From contig CAMJSB010000002.1 in assembly GCA_946408385.1 (NCBI GenBank), positions 62,001-126,000 of the forward strand: DNA of 64,000 nt, read 5' to 3'. Under the pieces are notes generated by a model. The model was not told where the DNA came from, made no database searches, and saw nothing but the letters and a program-made list of their open reading frames with translations. Origin of the DNA: an uncultured bacterium. Lineage in GTDB: Bacteria; Patescibacteriota; Gracilibacteria; Absconditabacterales; Absconditicoccaceae. Positions 12,352 to 22,772 of this stretch are shown one piece after another (position 1 is the stretch's first letter; the number at the start of each line of letters is the position of its first letter). A program made the position numbers and the translations under genes.

Positions 12352-12371
12352 CTTCAATCACAAATAATCAT

Positions 12372-13040
12372 TTAAATTTCAGGTTGCTTCACATTAAACA
12401 AAGTCCCTATAAACCACTGCTCAAAATGGATTATTGGATTAATTACATATCTGAGTAATGAATATCTAATAGGTCTAATCATAAATATCAATGGAACTAA
12501 AATTCCAAGTCACAATCATGCTAATATATCACTTGGCCAATGGACTAAAGTCAAAATCCTACATAAAGTCATAATCAAAGAAACTACTATCAATGAAATT
12601 CCACTCCATGTAAAAAATTTCTTCCTATTGTAAATTCACCATAGTAATGTAGCCATTGCAAATGCCATAGAAACTACTGCATGATCAGATGGAAATGAAC
12701 TAACTGGTAAAATTTCATGCAACAACGTCTCCTCCACTTCGACCTGATTCAAAGCCACAATTGGCCTTTCCTTATAGAAAAAACTCTGAATTCAAATATT
12801 TATCAAAACCGCAATTAATGTTGCAAAAAAAATGTAAAAAGCTCCCTGCTTGATCTGTGGTTTTTTCTTTATCATCGCATAAAGATATATTCAAACCAAA
12901 AATATTGGATAAATGACCACAAAAATATCCGCAAAAGTCGGAGCCAAATTTGCTATCCACTCATACTTAGTTTGAATATCGATTCACCAATTCAAAATAT
13001 CCATTCACCACAAAGGTTCAATAAGCTCAATTGTATGCAT
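12372..13040 (-). CDS. PAP2-family membrane phosphatase
   Basis: This 222-residue integral membrane protein has the three PAP2 signature motifs: KERP, SFPSDHAVVS and CRILTLVHWPSDILAG, the last supplying the catalytic His and Asp. Such enzymes dephosphorylate undecaprenyl pyrophosphate or phosphatidate at the outer face of the membrane. Recycling of the undecaprenyl carrier would fit the many wall genes in this window, but the substrate is inferred. It has about six helices. It probably shares a transcript with ung and the genes upstream. Confidence 0.88.
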
Positions 13041-13115
13041 AATTCAATAAAAATTATCTAAACTTAAAATAAGTTAAGAGTTTTTTCACTTAATTCAAGC
13101 AATATTAACAATTTT

Positions 13116-13562
13116 TTACAAATCATATACAGCATTACTATTTATTCAATCCGTTTCTCCCAAATCTAATGGATATTCATCATGTTCAAAAGGATTATTA
13201 TTAGGATAATCTGATATAACTCTCGATATTCATGTAGTTACACAATTAATAATATTTCAGACTTTCACAAAAATATATTTTGCAGAATAATTGTCCGGAT
13301 TCGGAACCCTAAACACTTTTAATACTGTTGGTGCAACAAACAGAAGCATCACAGTAATAAAAAGTCAAATTATCATATACCTAATCGCATTCCATGCTAA
13401 TTTAACCTTTGAATCATCTCATCTGGAAAAGATAAACAAAAAAATAGCATAAAAAAACGCCCATATACATCAAACCAAAATCGCTAATACTATCAAAGCA
13501 AAAACGAACAGAATCACATCTGCCGGATTCGAAGTAATTATATTAGAACAAGCATTCCCCAT
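13116..13562 (-). CDS. Small two- or three-helix membrane protein
   Basis: I do not recognise this 148-residue protein. It has two strong transmembrane stretches (VILFVFALIVLAILVGCIWA and MIIGLFITVMLLFVAPTVLK) separated by a short charged loop (SRGDDSKVKLAWNAIRY), then a soluble, acidic C-terminal tail. The helix-loop-helix with WNAIRYMIIGLF loosely recalls the TrbC/VirB2 pilin arrangement seen in candidate-phyla genomes, but this is weak. It sits between rpsP and the PAP2 gene. Confidence 0.7.
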
Positions 13563-13611
13563 CAAAAATATATTTTTAGTGATATATTATAACTGACCAA
13601 AAAATTAATTA

Positions 13612-13911
13612 CTACTCAGCCTTTTCCTTTTTTGGTAAAGCCTTTCTTTCCACTTCTTTATAGAATTTCTTGAATATTGCATCATTTGTTGACTTGAAAA
13701 GCAATTTTGCAACTCTCTCAGATGGTTGAGCTCATTTTGCTATCCAAGATTTTATACTATCAATATCTGCTTCAAAATTATGTTTTATTGGATCGTAAGA
13801 ACCTAAAACTTCCAAATGTCCACATTGTGCAGGTTTTGTATGTTCAGTAAGAACCACTCTATAAAAAGGTCTTTTTGATCTTCCTTGTCTAGAAAGTCTA
13901 ATAGCTAACAT
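13612..13911 (-). CDS. rpsP: 30S ribosomal protein S16
   Basis: This 99-residue S16 starts MLAIRLSRQGRSKRPFYRVV as in the family and continues with LEVLGSYDP and SWIAKGAQPSERV. The GAQPS glycine is a TGA codon. The ATG was preferred over an in-frame TTG five codons upstream because MLAIRLSR is the conserved S16 start. It lies downstream of rpmG on the same strand, a ribosomal pairing not usual in model bacteria. Confidence 0.97.
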
Positions 13912-13944
13912 TAATTTTTTAAACAAAAAAATAAAAATCTGATT

Positions 13945-14118
13945 TTACTTTAATTTTTCTCTAGAAGTATGCTCTGTGTGTTTCTTGCAATGTTTGCAAT
14001 ATTTATTCACAGCCAATTTTGGAGTAGTTGCTTTGTTTAAAGATGTGAAAAAATTTGTCGCTTTACATTCAGGACAAACCAATGCAACAGTAATTACTCC
14101 ACCCTTTTTCTTTGCCAT
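13945..14118 (-). CDS. rpmG: 50S ribosomal protein L33
   Basis: This 57-residue protein, MAKKKGGVITVALVCPECKA and onward, matches bacterial L33. The four zinc-ligand cysteines are kept (CPEC and CKHC), so this is the zinc-binding form. It ends KHTEHTSREKLK. It is the first gene of the minus-strand run rpmG, rpsP, membrane protein, PAP2, ung, just downstream of two tRNA genes. Confidence 0.96.
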   Translation of the reverse strand: MAKKKGGVITVALVCPECKATNFFTSLNKATTPKLAVNKYCKHCKKHTEHTSREKLK

Positions 14119-14174
14119 AATTTAGGTAATAATACACAAATAAAATATTTGAATGACGTAGATGATCATAAACT

Positions 14175-14248
14175 TGGCTCTGGGTAGACTCGAACCACCG
14201 ACCTCGCCCTTATGAGAGGCGCGCTCTAACCTGCTGAGCTACAGAGCC
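14175..14248 (-). tRNA. tRNA-Met (CAT), elongator type
   Basis: The cloverleaf closes with acceptor GGCTCTG/CAGAGCC, D-stem GCTC/GAGC, anticodon loop CTCATAA and T-loop TTCGAGT. The first acceptor pair is G-C, unlike initiator tRNA. Discriminator is A73 and no CCA is encoded. A lysidine tRNA-Ile(CAT) has the same loop and is not excluded. Confidence 0.85.
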
Positions 14249-14272
14249 ACATCAAACAAAAACTTTCGGAAT

Positions 14273-14359
14273 CGGTGAGGGTGGGATTCGAACCCACGAA
14301 GCCTGTTACAGCTTGACTCGTTAGCAGTGAGTTGATTTCAGCCTCTCATCCACCTCACC
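14273..14359 (-). tRNA. tRNA-Ser (GCT)
   Basis: A type II tRNA with a long variable arm, acceptor GGTGAGG/CCTCACC, anticodon loop CTGCTAA and discriminator G73. One A-C mismatch closes the anticodon stem next to the loop. CCA is not encoded. Confidence 0.9.
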
Positions 14360-14481
14360 AAACCACCAATTCGTGGATAGAATATACAGAATTACTATTG
14401 TATTTCAAGAGAAAAAATATAGAAGAAAGTATATTTGTATATCTGAATATATTTCAGAATTTTATAAATTATCAATCAAAT

Positions 14482-15084
14482 ATGGCAGAAGAAGTGGTCT
14501 GAATCATTGAATCATGAGAAACTTGATGAAGTCTAAAAGAATGAGTAACAGAAGCTGATGTACAAAGAGTTCAGGAAAATTCCCGTCAAGCAAAAAAAAT
14601 TGCACAACAATTACAACAAGATAAAAAACAGAACAACCAACTTGCAAAGTTTTTAACATTTCTTCTCTGAGAAATCACCAATGATAAAATAATCAAATGA
14701 TTATATGATACTTTTTTTATAACAATAGATCCGCAAACCAACATCCCGTATTTTCGCAAAAGCATGAATGATGTGGTAGTAGTATGACTATTTTATCCAT
14801 TTTTCTCAGAAAAAGCCAAAGAAATCTGAGTATCTCATTATTACGAAAAATTAAACAACTCTTGAACAAAATCTGTAGAATGATACGTAAAATACCTACA
14901 AGAATTATCAGACAATTATCATGACGACATACCAATCAATCAAAATAGCTTTGTAGATTTACTAGTTGAAATTTTAAAAGAATTTTTGTCACCGAATTCT
15001 GAATTAGATTCCATATGAAATATCAATCAAGAATACAAAAAAATTATAGAAGAAAATTTGTATCTTTGATCAACAGAAAATTAA
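14482..15084 (+). CDS. Hypothetical soluble protein, 200 residues
   Basis: I do not recognise this protein. It has no signal peptide or membrane helix. Residues 25-60 form a Gln-rich helix (QRVQENSRQAKKIAQQLQQD), and the rest is mixed alpha with an FLTFLLGEITNDKIIKGL segment. Glycines are mostly TGA. It is followed by a strong terminator and the 806-residue gene, which may belong to the same lineage-specific set. Confidence 0.75.
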
Positions 15085-15108
15085 AAAATTTTAAACATTA
15101 AAAAAAAT

Positions 15109-15139
15109 AAAAAAAGTCTGATTTTTTTTGACTTTTTTT
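15109..15139 (+). terminator. Rho-independent terminator (A-tract/T-tract stem)
   Basis: AAAAAAAGTC pairs with GACTTTTTTT around the loop TGATTTTTTTT, and the 3' arm is itself the U-run. The same hairpin, inverted, occurs at 44388-44418. Confidence 0.75.
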
Positions 15140-15188
15140 GATATTTTGTATATAATTAATAAGAACCATTTAAATTATCTTTGAAAAG

Positions 15189-17609
15189 ATGGCAAATTAT
15201 AATAATCCATATGTTTCTAAAGACAACATAAACAATCAAATGCAAAGTAAAGGAGCAATTGATAAAAGTTTTGATAAAAATTTAGATGCAACAACTCAAA
15301 CAATCGGACAATCTGTAGAAAATTTAAAAGAATCCACTATTAACTCTTCCATTTCTTCCGTTTGAACCAAATCAGATCTTATGATTGAACAAAAATGAAT
15401 AAAATACAAAAATAACATACATAGTCTTGTATGATTTTTATCATCTACAGACAAATTATTAGAAGAAATATCTAACATAAAATCATGAATTTCAAAAAAA
15501 TGATTGGACAAAGCTTGAAAACAAGCAATGAATAACGCAAAATTTACATTAAATCAATATGAAAAACAAATCAAAGACAAACAAAAAGCATTACTTAAAC
15601 AAAAATGAGCAGTAACTATTTATGATGGAGATATTAAAAATCTTCAAAATATTCGATGAATTGTAAACAAAATAAAAGAAGATTTAGCGACAAGATGACA
15701 ATGGGGAGAGCCATGGAATCCAGAATTACCGTACAATTCACTCAAAAATGCAAAAAAATCAAATGAACGTCAGATCGATATGCTAAAATTCAATCAAAAC
15801 TTACAAGAAGAAACAAAGCAATGAGCAATTTTGCGTATTTTTAATTGAAACGCACAAAATCTTACAGATTTTTATAGAAGAATAGCCCAATGAGAATATT
15901 CACAAGCAGACTATGAACTATATACAAGGAATGTATCAGTTTTATGACCTAGCTTACAAAGATGTGGAATTTCTACGCCAATCGTAATTCCAGGTCAAAA
16001 CATAAATACATGATGAATACAAATTGAACAACAATCTCCATGAAACTCTTCCATCGATTACAACAATATGAGTTTATGAGAAGCTTTTGAACGTTGATGA
16101 TTGGCATGAGTTATTGATAAATGATTAGGTTTATGTAAAAACATGACTCCATGACAAAGAAACACTTGGAGAAATCTTACAGTATTATGAGGTGTGGCTG
16201 CTTGACTATTCTGACTATACAAATTTTACACAAGTAAAAAATCATTTATTAAAAAAGCATGAATCACTGCAGCTGTAATATTTTGATCACAAGCATTAAC
16301 TTGAGAATGACCTATAAGTTTATTTACCAAACTTCTCAAATGATGATTTTCAAAAGATTATTTTGAATCTAAATTTTGAAATACATTTTGAGACGCCATC
16401 AACTGAATATGAAATTCTTGAACAGAATGTTCTAATACAATAGCTCCCGCTATGTGTTCGATGATGGTATTCAATCCAGGAACAACTGTTTGAAATGTTA
16501 ACACAATGACTCAATCTTTCAAAACAGATCCAAATTCACGAAAGGATTTTCGTTTTCAAGCAATAGATAAACTAAAGAATAAATATTGAACAAAAAGTTC
16601 AGAATATTTTTCTGCAACATTTCCTAATAATTTTGATGAAGAAAAACGAAATAATCGATTAGCATCTTTCGGAGTAACTGAGATAACAGACACCTCTAAA
16701 GCAAATGTTTCTATATATGAATTGGCAAATAATGCCTCAATGAATGAAATTATCATAGAAAAATTTAGAACTGAACATTGAGTAAAAGAAACAAGCAACG
16801 ATGTAAAGAAAAAAGAATTTGAAGAATATGTTAGTAACCTTAAAAAAACAAATAAAGCTATCGATATAAAAGATTTAGAAAATCATCCTGAATGGTTTGA
16901 ATTAGACAAAAATGCTACATACACAGAGAGAGTTGTAGATAATCAATTTAAAGATACTTTAGTAAGCCAAACAGAGTCTCGAGGAATAAATGAACCTAAA
17001 AAATCTGAACTCAAATCTGCAATTAGAAGATTCTATGATGAAAGAACCATTGATAGCAAACCAATACTTAGTGATTTTTCATTAAAACTAGATAATGGGA
17101 TGTTAATATTAAAAAGTCACAACTGACAAGAAACAAAAATCGACATAAACAAAAATGAAATCGTAGGATTTTGAAACGGAATTAGATTCTCAGATTTATC
17201 TGAACTATTGAATGTAGCAGACATAACGAATAAAATATTAGAATCCCAAAAGTGAAATGTCGCAATAAATTACCCTCCATTCGAATATAAAACTATCTGA
17301 AAAAAATGAAGATGAATTTATTTTAATGATGCAAATGGTTGGAGTTTTAATTTCGATACTAGAGTATTATCTGGAGGTTGGTGATGAGTTATGTGAAAAA
17401 TCGACACATTATGAAATCATCCAGAAGAGTTCGCCAAATATCTATCCGATCGTTGGATGAAAATTAACCCAACATCTCAGATTAACAAACCAGCATCTCA
17501 AGTCAACAAACAGCCTTCTCAGGTCAATAAACAACCATCTCAAACCAACAAACCAACTTCTCAAGTTAATAAACAATCATCTCAAACAAACAAGCCAACT
17601 TCTAAATAA
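15189..17609 (+). CDS. Large lineage-specific protein with a C-terminal octapeptide repeat
   Basis: This 806-residue protein matches no family I know. Residues 1-230 are rich in helix and coiled coil (KFTLNQYEKQIKDKQKALLK). A hydrophobic stretch near 315-365 (NLTVLGGVAAGLFGLYKFY, then AAVIFGSQAL) could be one or two membrane helices. The middle part is mixed, and residues 760-806 are a low-complexity tail. There is no signal peptide at the N-terminus. CGA and CGG are rare. Possible roles are a structural or cell-surface component, but nothing in the sequence decides this. Confidence 0.75.
17474..17606 (+). repeat. 24-base coding tandem repeat (octapeptide P-x-SQ-x-NK)
   Basis: Five to six copies of an eight-codon unit encode variants of SQVNKQPS / SQTNKPTS at the very end of the 806-residue protein. 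Copies differ at the third position of several codons, so the array is old enough to have drifted. Such tails often act as flexible linkers or length-variable surface stalks. Confidence 0.85.
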
Positions 17610-17632
17610 AAAATATCCAACAACAAGCATAT

Positions 17633-17664
17633 AAAGTCAACATAAAATTATGTTGACTTTTTTA
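17633..17664 (+). terminator. Rho-independent terminator
   Basis: A stem of AAAGTCAACATA with the matching TATGTTGACTTT, a very short loop and a T-run, 24 bases after the stop of the 806-residue gene. Confidence 0.8.
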
Positions 17665-17718
17665 ATTAAATGTATACATTATATGTATACATATTTACAT
17701 CATACAACAATCTTACAA

Positions 17719-18156
17719 ATGGAAACTCTAAAAACCAATAACATAAACAAGCATTCTACAAAAAAACCTATTATAGTGTTTCTTTTAGCCGCAATTCTTA
17801 GCTGATGAGCTTCATCATGCCACGAAACAACACAAAAAGATGTTAACAACCAAAAGCATAAGATTGAACTACTATCTCTGAATATTTCCAATTATATTAA
17901 TGCTCGTAAGAAATTAGCAAACGAATACAACTCAATTTTAGCATATCCAAAAACAGAGGCTAACAAATACGAAATTGATAATCACTTATATCTATTAGAA
18001 CAAGAAATATTTGATTACGATGAAAAAATAAGAGATTTAATCGAAGATAAAATCAATGCAGAATATGATCTAAGTGAAAGAATTGGCAATATGTGAACAA
18101 CATGAATTCACTCTCCGATAGATCCAAATAAATGGGATTATTTACTTGCAATTTAA
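17719..18156 (+). CDS. Small putative lipoprotein, 145 residues
   Basis: After a 16-residue basic N-terminus comes one hydrophobic stretch (PIIVFLLAAILSGGASSC) ending in a lipobox-like ASSC, so this is probably lipidated by Lgt and anchored outside the membrane. The mature part is helical and charged (KHKIELLSLNISNYINARKK). No family is recognised. A start at a later Met is not available before the hydrophobic segment. It is bracketed by terminators on both sides, so it is a single-gene unit. Confidence 0.7.
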
Positions 18157-18180
18157 TAAACATTCAAACCACATAAACGA

Positions 18181-18207
18181 CAGACTTCAAAAAGTCTGTT
18201 TTTTTAT
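18181..18207 (+). terminator. Rho-independent terminator
   Basis: CAGACT pairs with AGTCTG around TCAAAA and is followed by seven T. It lies 24 bases after the lipoprotein stop codon. Confidence 0.85.
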
Positions 18208-18274
18208 TTTCTTTTGACTTTAATAATAGAAAATATAGATTAAACAAGATGTTTATATTATTTACAAGAAAAAC

Positions 18275-18661
18275 ATGTTAGCCACGTGTATTTGAACATG
18301 AATTTTATGAGCCATCCTATGATACCTAATTTTTTATCTTCGTTATGAGTACAAAGACACTGTAAACGATCTTCGTTCTCATTTAAAAGAAGCAAACAAT
18401 CAGATACAGCATTTACAGGAGGAACTAGACGAATATATGCTCCAAAATCAAATTTTAAAAGAAGAGGCTACAAAATTATTGGATAAGAATGATAATTTGA
18501 ATGAAGTTGTGTCTGAACTGTCTACGTATTATGTGCATATCAAAAAAGCCAGCGAAAAGACCCAAGAATTAAACGAATATCTTACAAATCCTGATGAAAC
18601 GTTAGAGGAGAAAATTAAAAAAACTAATAAAAAATCTGATGAAGAAAAAAAGTTTTTTTAG
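18275..18661 (+). CDS. Single-helix membrane protein with coiled-coil tail
   Basis: This 128-residue protein has an N-terminal transmembrane helix (MLATCIGTGILWAI-like, read with TGA as Gly) and then a continuous charged coiled coil from residue 25 to the end, rich in Glu, Lys and Asn. The overall plan resembles small divisome or scaffold proteins, but there is no motif to assign it. The gene ends in TAG at the edge of a repeat region. Confidence 0.65.
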
Positions 18662-18667
18662 AATTAT

Positions 18668-18760
18668 TGTCATTTCGAACATAGTGAGAAATCCAGTTCA
18701 CATCTTGTTTGTCATTTTAAGTCCCGACACTTCGGAATAAACTCCGCGAAGAATCCATTT
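18668..18760. repeat. Dispersed palindromic repeat, degraded copy
   Basis: This copy contains GTCATTTCGAACATAGTGAG, then AGAAATCC, and further on CGAAGAATCC, related to the family at 11483, 19408, 50860, 53313 and 63713. It lies between the coiled-coil gene and the methyltransferase. Confidence 0.6.
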
Positions 18761-18780
18761 ACATTAGATAATAAAAAATT

Positions 18781-19392
18781 ATGTGATATGATAGTAAACA
18801 CGTAGAAATCTTATGACCAGAAGAATGATATAATGCTGTAGCATCTCAATATAAAGACTCTCACCAACACTTAAATTCTTTTTATCATGTAGAATTTCTA
18901 CGTTTTTTACCTAGATGAAAAGATTTTAGAATCATCGATTTATGAGCCTGAGATGGAAGAATGTTTCCTACTTTAAATAAAATTCCACATAGTGAAATTG
19001 TAGCTTGTGATATTTCAGAAAAGATGCTAGAAAAATACCCAAAAGAGGCAAAGAAAAAGATAGTAAATCTGGAAGAAAATTTTCCGTTTGAAGATAATTC
19101 TTTCGATTTGGCTTTTTGCTTTTTCACTCTTGAACATATCGAAAATATACAAAACTTTTTTGATGAAACATATCGCATTCTCTCAAATGATGGTCAGATT
19201 TTTATATGACATTTTTTTCAGAGAAGAGAATTTGAACGAACTGCTAATCAAAAAAAATTTAAAATCCAACAATACAAACGCTCAACTGAAGATATTGAAA
19301 AAATTATGAAAGAATGTTTTTTCGATGTAGATATTGTTCCGATGAACGATAAATGAGTACACACTGGAGATTTGATAATTTGAAAAAAGTAA
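18781..19392 (+). CDS. Class I SAM-dependent methyltransferase
   Basis: This 203-residue methyltransferase has motif I RIIDLGAGDGRM with TGA-encoded glycines, a motif II acidic residue in VACDISEKML, and the post-motif segment FPFEDNSFDLAFCFFTLEHI, typical of UbiE/Methyltransf_11 proteins. The substrate is not evident, and candidates are small molecules or lipids. ATG was chosen as the first Met in the frame, reading MGYDSKHVEILG. The gene is flanked by palindromic repeats on both sides. Confidence 0.88.
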
Positions 19393-19407
19393 TTTTGCTA
19401 CAAAATC

Positions 19408-19490
19408 GTCATTCTGAGTGTTAGCGAAGAATCCAGAAAAACATAAAGCCGACAGATTCTTCGGATCATAAATGAGCCTCTGAATGACAT
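19408..19490. repeat. Dispersed palindromic repeat
   Basis: Arms are GTCATTCTGAGTGTTAGCGA with AGAATCC on the left, and GATTCTTCGGATC then CTCTGAATGACA on the right, giving an imperfect long hairpin between convergent genes. Confidence 0.7.
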
Positions 19491-19568
19491 ATTAACACTC
19501 ATCATTTTGCATATTTCAACAAAAAAGCAGGAATTTCTTCCCGCTTCCGATATTTAGAATCATAAATA

Positions 19569-20210
19569 CTATTTCTTAATAATTGCTTCAATAGCTGCAA
19601 ATGAACCTTTATCTTTTTCATTAATAATGATATAAAGTTCATCTCCAGGTGTTCCCTTAAAGAAAGTTACAGCTGCTTGATTAAGGAAATAAACTGTTCC
19701 TTCATCTGTAACTGCAGTAAATTTATTATCATCTGTGCGAGAAAGAATAGCTCTAAGATGCTTTCTATCTGCTGGTTTAATAAGCTTATAGATAAACTTT
19801 CCATCAGGCATAACCTTTAATTTCAACGTATCTCCAGGAATAAGTTTTGTTTTTGAAGAATAGTTCATAGGAACTGGATATTTTTTTTGATCTGCACCAA
19901 TCATAAAATAACCATCAAAAAGTCACTCAATTACTTCTACTCATTCTTCAGAATAAGTATTAAGTTCTGCATTTCCAATAGTATCATCTCCTTCAGTTGA
20001 AGATAATGATTTGATATCCATTGGATCAAAATTTACCAACTGATCGAGAATAACTTTCATTTTTTTAAGTTCAACTTCGACATAAGAAATTTCATTACGA
20101 AGAAAATTAATCATTTGTTGATGTTTTTTCATCACTTCAGGATCAACGGATTCTGTTTTTTTTAATGTTGGTTTTACAGCTTTAGATGCTGTTTTCTTTG
20201 TTTCTGTCAT
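19569..20210 (-). CDS. Conserved candidate-phyla hypothetical protein, 213 residues
   Basis: Reading TGA as Gly joins what would otherwise be two short ORFs. The N-terminal 90 residues hold a Lys-rich start and a coiled coil (NEISYVEVELKKMKVILDQL). The C-terminal 120 residues form a beta-rich domain (EGLFDGYFMIGADQKKYPVP, GDTLKLKVMPDGKFIYKLI, FFKGTPGDELYIII). The pattern of ...G-x-D-G-x-x-Y-PVPxNY... looks like a conserved protein of unknown function seen in related genomes. The two-domain layout, helix hairpin plus beta barrel, superficially recalls GreA-like factors, but no GreA motif is present. Confidence 0.75.
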
Positions 20211-20383
20211 TTTTGTTTTTGTGCTTTTGTAAATAAAATATCACATATCTAGTATACACGTTTTTTTTAATATTGCAAATTTTTACTGAGAAAATTTATA
20301 ACAAAAATCTAAGCAATAAACCTGAACAAAAATCCCCATTCTTTATTGGAATAAGGATTAATATTTCAGAATTTAATTCCATC

Positions 20384-20455
20384 TGCCCCGGCGCGGAGTC
20401 GAACCGAGATTACAGTCTTCGCAGGACTGTGTCCTATCCATTGAACGACCGGGAC
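20384..20455 (-). tRNA. tRNA-Arg (GCG)
   Basis: Acceptor GTCCCGG/CCGGGGC, D-stem GTTC/GGAC, anticodon stem CAGTC/GACTG with loop CTGCGAA, T-loop TTCGACT. It carries A20 in the D-loop and A73, both usual ArgRS identity features. The anticodon is GCG, not the usual ACG, so it cannot be edited to inosine and should read only CGC and CGU. This leaves CGA and CGG to another tRNA. One T-C mismatch lies in the T-stem. CCA is not encoded. Confidence 0.92.
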
Positions 20456-20601
20456 ATTACAACACTTCACGCATGTAATATATAACAAAACACCCCAAAA
20501 AAACAAGACAAAAATTTTTAAAAATGAATTTTTACTTGATTTCTCGTGGATTAAAACTATATATTTGACAAATAAATTTTTATTTTATTATTCTTTTCAA
20601 A

Positions 20602-21402
20602 ATGGCAGAAGAAAATTATTACCAAAATGAACAAAAAAATACAGTTGCTACTGTTGGAATGCGGTTTAGCATCATTGGATTAATTTTATTCCTTTCTGCA
20701 TTTTTTGTGTTGCTTTGAAATATTATATTAGCTCTTTTTTGAATAATGGGATTCATTATTTGCTCTCCTTTATTATTCATTTGATTCATTTTATGAATAA
20801 TTTGATTATTTAAGAAACCAAGAGCAAAAGCTCGAGTAGCTGTAATCATACCTGTAATTGTATTTATAGTCATTAAATGTATAACATACTATATTTGAAA
20901 ATCTATTGAAACTCCTACTAACGAATTTATGGAATGGATAAAACCTCAAATGGAACAACTAGAAAATGACGAAAATTTTAATGGAGAAAGATTCGGAGAT
21001 ATTTTGGAAATAGAACTCAATACTATAACTCATAGTAAATCTGGAGATGAACGAAAAACTTTATTTGATATAAGCACCGGATCAAATAACATAGAAAAAT
21101 GAGCTTATATGTTATCTTCTATATTCAAAGAGTGATTTGAAATTGCATTAGAGAAATATAACAATGAAGAGCTTCCTGAAATCGATAAAAAATATATGGA
21201 CGATGATGATAATTTTATAGAAATAGAGGTTAACACAAAAGAAAATGACAATGAAGAAGATATAGAAGAAAGTTCAAACAAAAGCTCAGAAGAAGACAAT
21301 AATAAAGAACCAACCAAAGTTGAAGCATCTCAAAAAAGCAACAGAACATCTAATAATTCAGAACAAAAAGATATTGAAGAAGTTTTAAGTATATTCGAAT
21401 AA
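20602..21402 (+). CDS. Membrane protein with acidic C-terminal tail, 266 residues
   Basis: Residues 20-100 form three to four hydrophobic helices (FSIIGLILFLSAFFVLLGNI, then LALFGIMGFIICSPLLFIGF). Residues 110-205 are soluble and helical. Residues 205-266 are acidic and low-complexity (Glu, Asp, Asn and Ser rich). The protein has no recognised domain. The N-terminal helices resemble DUF4190-like small membrane modules, which is only a shape similarity. A strong terminator follows. Confidence 0.7.
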
Positions 21403-21422
21403 TATTCGAAACAGCAAAAGCT

Positions 21423-21454
21423 AAAGACATTCTATTTTATAGAATGTCTTTTTT
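21423..21454 (+). terminator. Rho-independent terminator
   Basis: AAAGACATTCTAT pairs with ATAGAATGTCTTT, with a very short loop and a T-run. It lies 20 bases after the stop of the membrane protein gene. Confidence 0.9.
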
Positions 21455-21505
21455 CTAACTTGCTTTCATTCTTGGAATTTATATAATTAGGTTTAGATTT
21501 TAATT

Positions 21506-22195
21506 ATGTGCTTTTCTATGGCAAAAAAGAAGGGCGATGAAAAATTATTAGCATTACTCGATATAGTTATCGATAATTATATCAATAAATGAGAACCTGT
21601 TGGCTCAAAGTTTTTGAATTCCTTAGAATGAATAGAAGACGCTCCTTCTACCCTCAGAAAACACCTAAATCAACTTGAAAAACAATGAATGGTTTACCAA
21701 CCATACAATTCTAGTTGAAGAATTCCAACTGTAGACTGACTTAAGCTATATATCGAAAATTACCTTCAGAAAATGGAAGATATGCAAAGTTTAGAAGTAG
21801 ATAGCGCCAGAGAAAATATGAAAGAGATGGTCGAAATGCTGTGAAATTTAGTAGATGGAGTAATAATCGGATTTCTTAGAAACGATGAATACTATTATTT
21901 ATGAGTAAATAATCTTCTCAAAGAAACAGACAAAGAGCATCTAGATGAAACTAAATCTATCATTTCTTTTATCGAAGAAAAGAGAATAGTAAAGCACATC
22001 GATTGAAAAATTTTGAAGAAAAATCAAATTTACTATACTTTTATGGAAGATGATAATACAACCATTTCAGCTGTATATGCAAAAGTTGTATTGGAATGAT
22101 ATGATTGCATTCTAGCCATAGTATGACCTCTTAGAGTGAATTATAAAAAGAATGTTGCAATTCTTTCACAAGTTTTACAAAAATTAGACCAATAA
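21506..22195 (+). CDS. hrcA: HrcA-like heat-shock repressor, short form
   Basis: The N-terminal winged helix is clearly HrcA: IVIDNYINKGEPVGSKFL, then STLRKHLNQLEKQGMVYQP and the SSGRIPTVDGLKLY segment. The protein has 229 residues against about 340 in model bacteria, so the dimerisation/inserted domain is reduced while a GAF-like end (AVYAKVVLEGYDCILAIVGP) remains. HrcA represses chaperone genes through the CIRCE element. I found no CIRCE repeat upstream, and no dnaK or groEL lies in the window. An alternative start is the ATG four codons downstream (MAKKKGDEK). Confidence 0.8.
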
Positions 22196-22248
22196 AAATA
22201 AATCTGAATAAAAATTTAACAATATTTACTTTAATGTAAATTAGAATA

Positions 22249-22749
22249 ATGACAGAAAAACCAGAAAATAATGAAAATTTCCAAAATTATGTAGAGCAAA
22301 CCGAAGATCAAATCATAAAAAAAATAAAAGAAGATTTGAATCCCATTCAAGAAAATTTATTAGAACAGAAAATAACAGTCGACGAAGCAAAATCTGAACT
22401 AAAAAAAATAAATGAATGGCTACAATGAACTAAACTAGAACAGAAAAATAAGAACGAAATATGAAAGGCTTTTGACAAATTGAACCAGTTAGAAAAAGAT
22501 ATTGATGAAAACACACTCAAGAATGAAGTAGATAAAATCGTTAAATTAGTTGAGATAACCAAAAAAGATTTAGCAAATCTAAAACACGGAATCAAAAAAA
22601 ACAAACAACGATGGAATCCTGAACGTCCAATTGAAGTCCAAAAATGAATTGATTTAGCCTCAAATAACCTTGAGAATCTTCCAAACAACGATAAAAATTG
22701 AATTGCAAATCGAGCCCTCGAAAAAATTCACGAGTTTTTATGATGATAA
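22249..22749 (+). CDS. Coiled-coil protein, 166 residues
   Basis: This is a highly charged, nearly all-helical protein with heptad patterns across residues 15-130 (ENLLEQKITVDEAKSELKKI) and a C-terminal LEKIHEFLGG. It lies between hrcA and a Nudix gene, the place where grpE often sits, but the GrpE C-terminal beta domain is absent. I do not assign a function. Confidence 0.65.
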
Positions 22750-22772
22750 TACTTTATTTTTAATATCCTCAC

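Noticed and set aside
13732..13926. A TTG start giving S16 five extra residues
   Set aside because: The conserved S16 N-terminus MLAIRLSR begins at the ATG, so the extension is unlikely.
19569..20210. Two separate small genes split by a TGA
   Set aside because: The frame continues through TGA codons as Gly and makes one 213-residue protein with a coherent two-domain layout.
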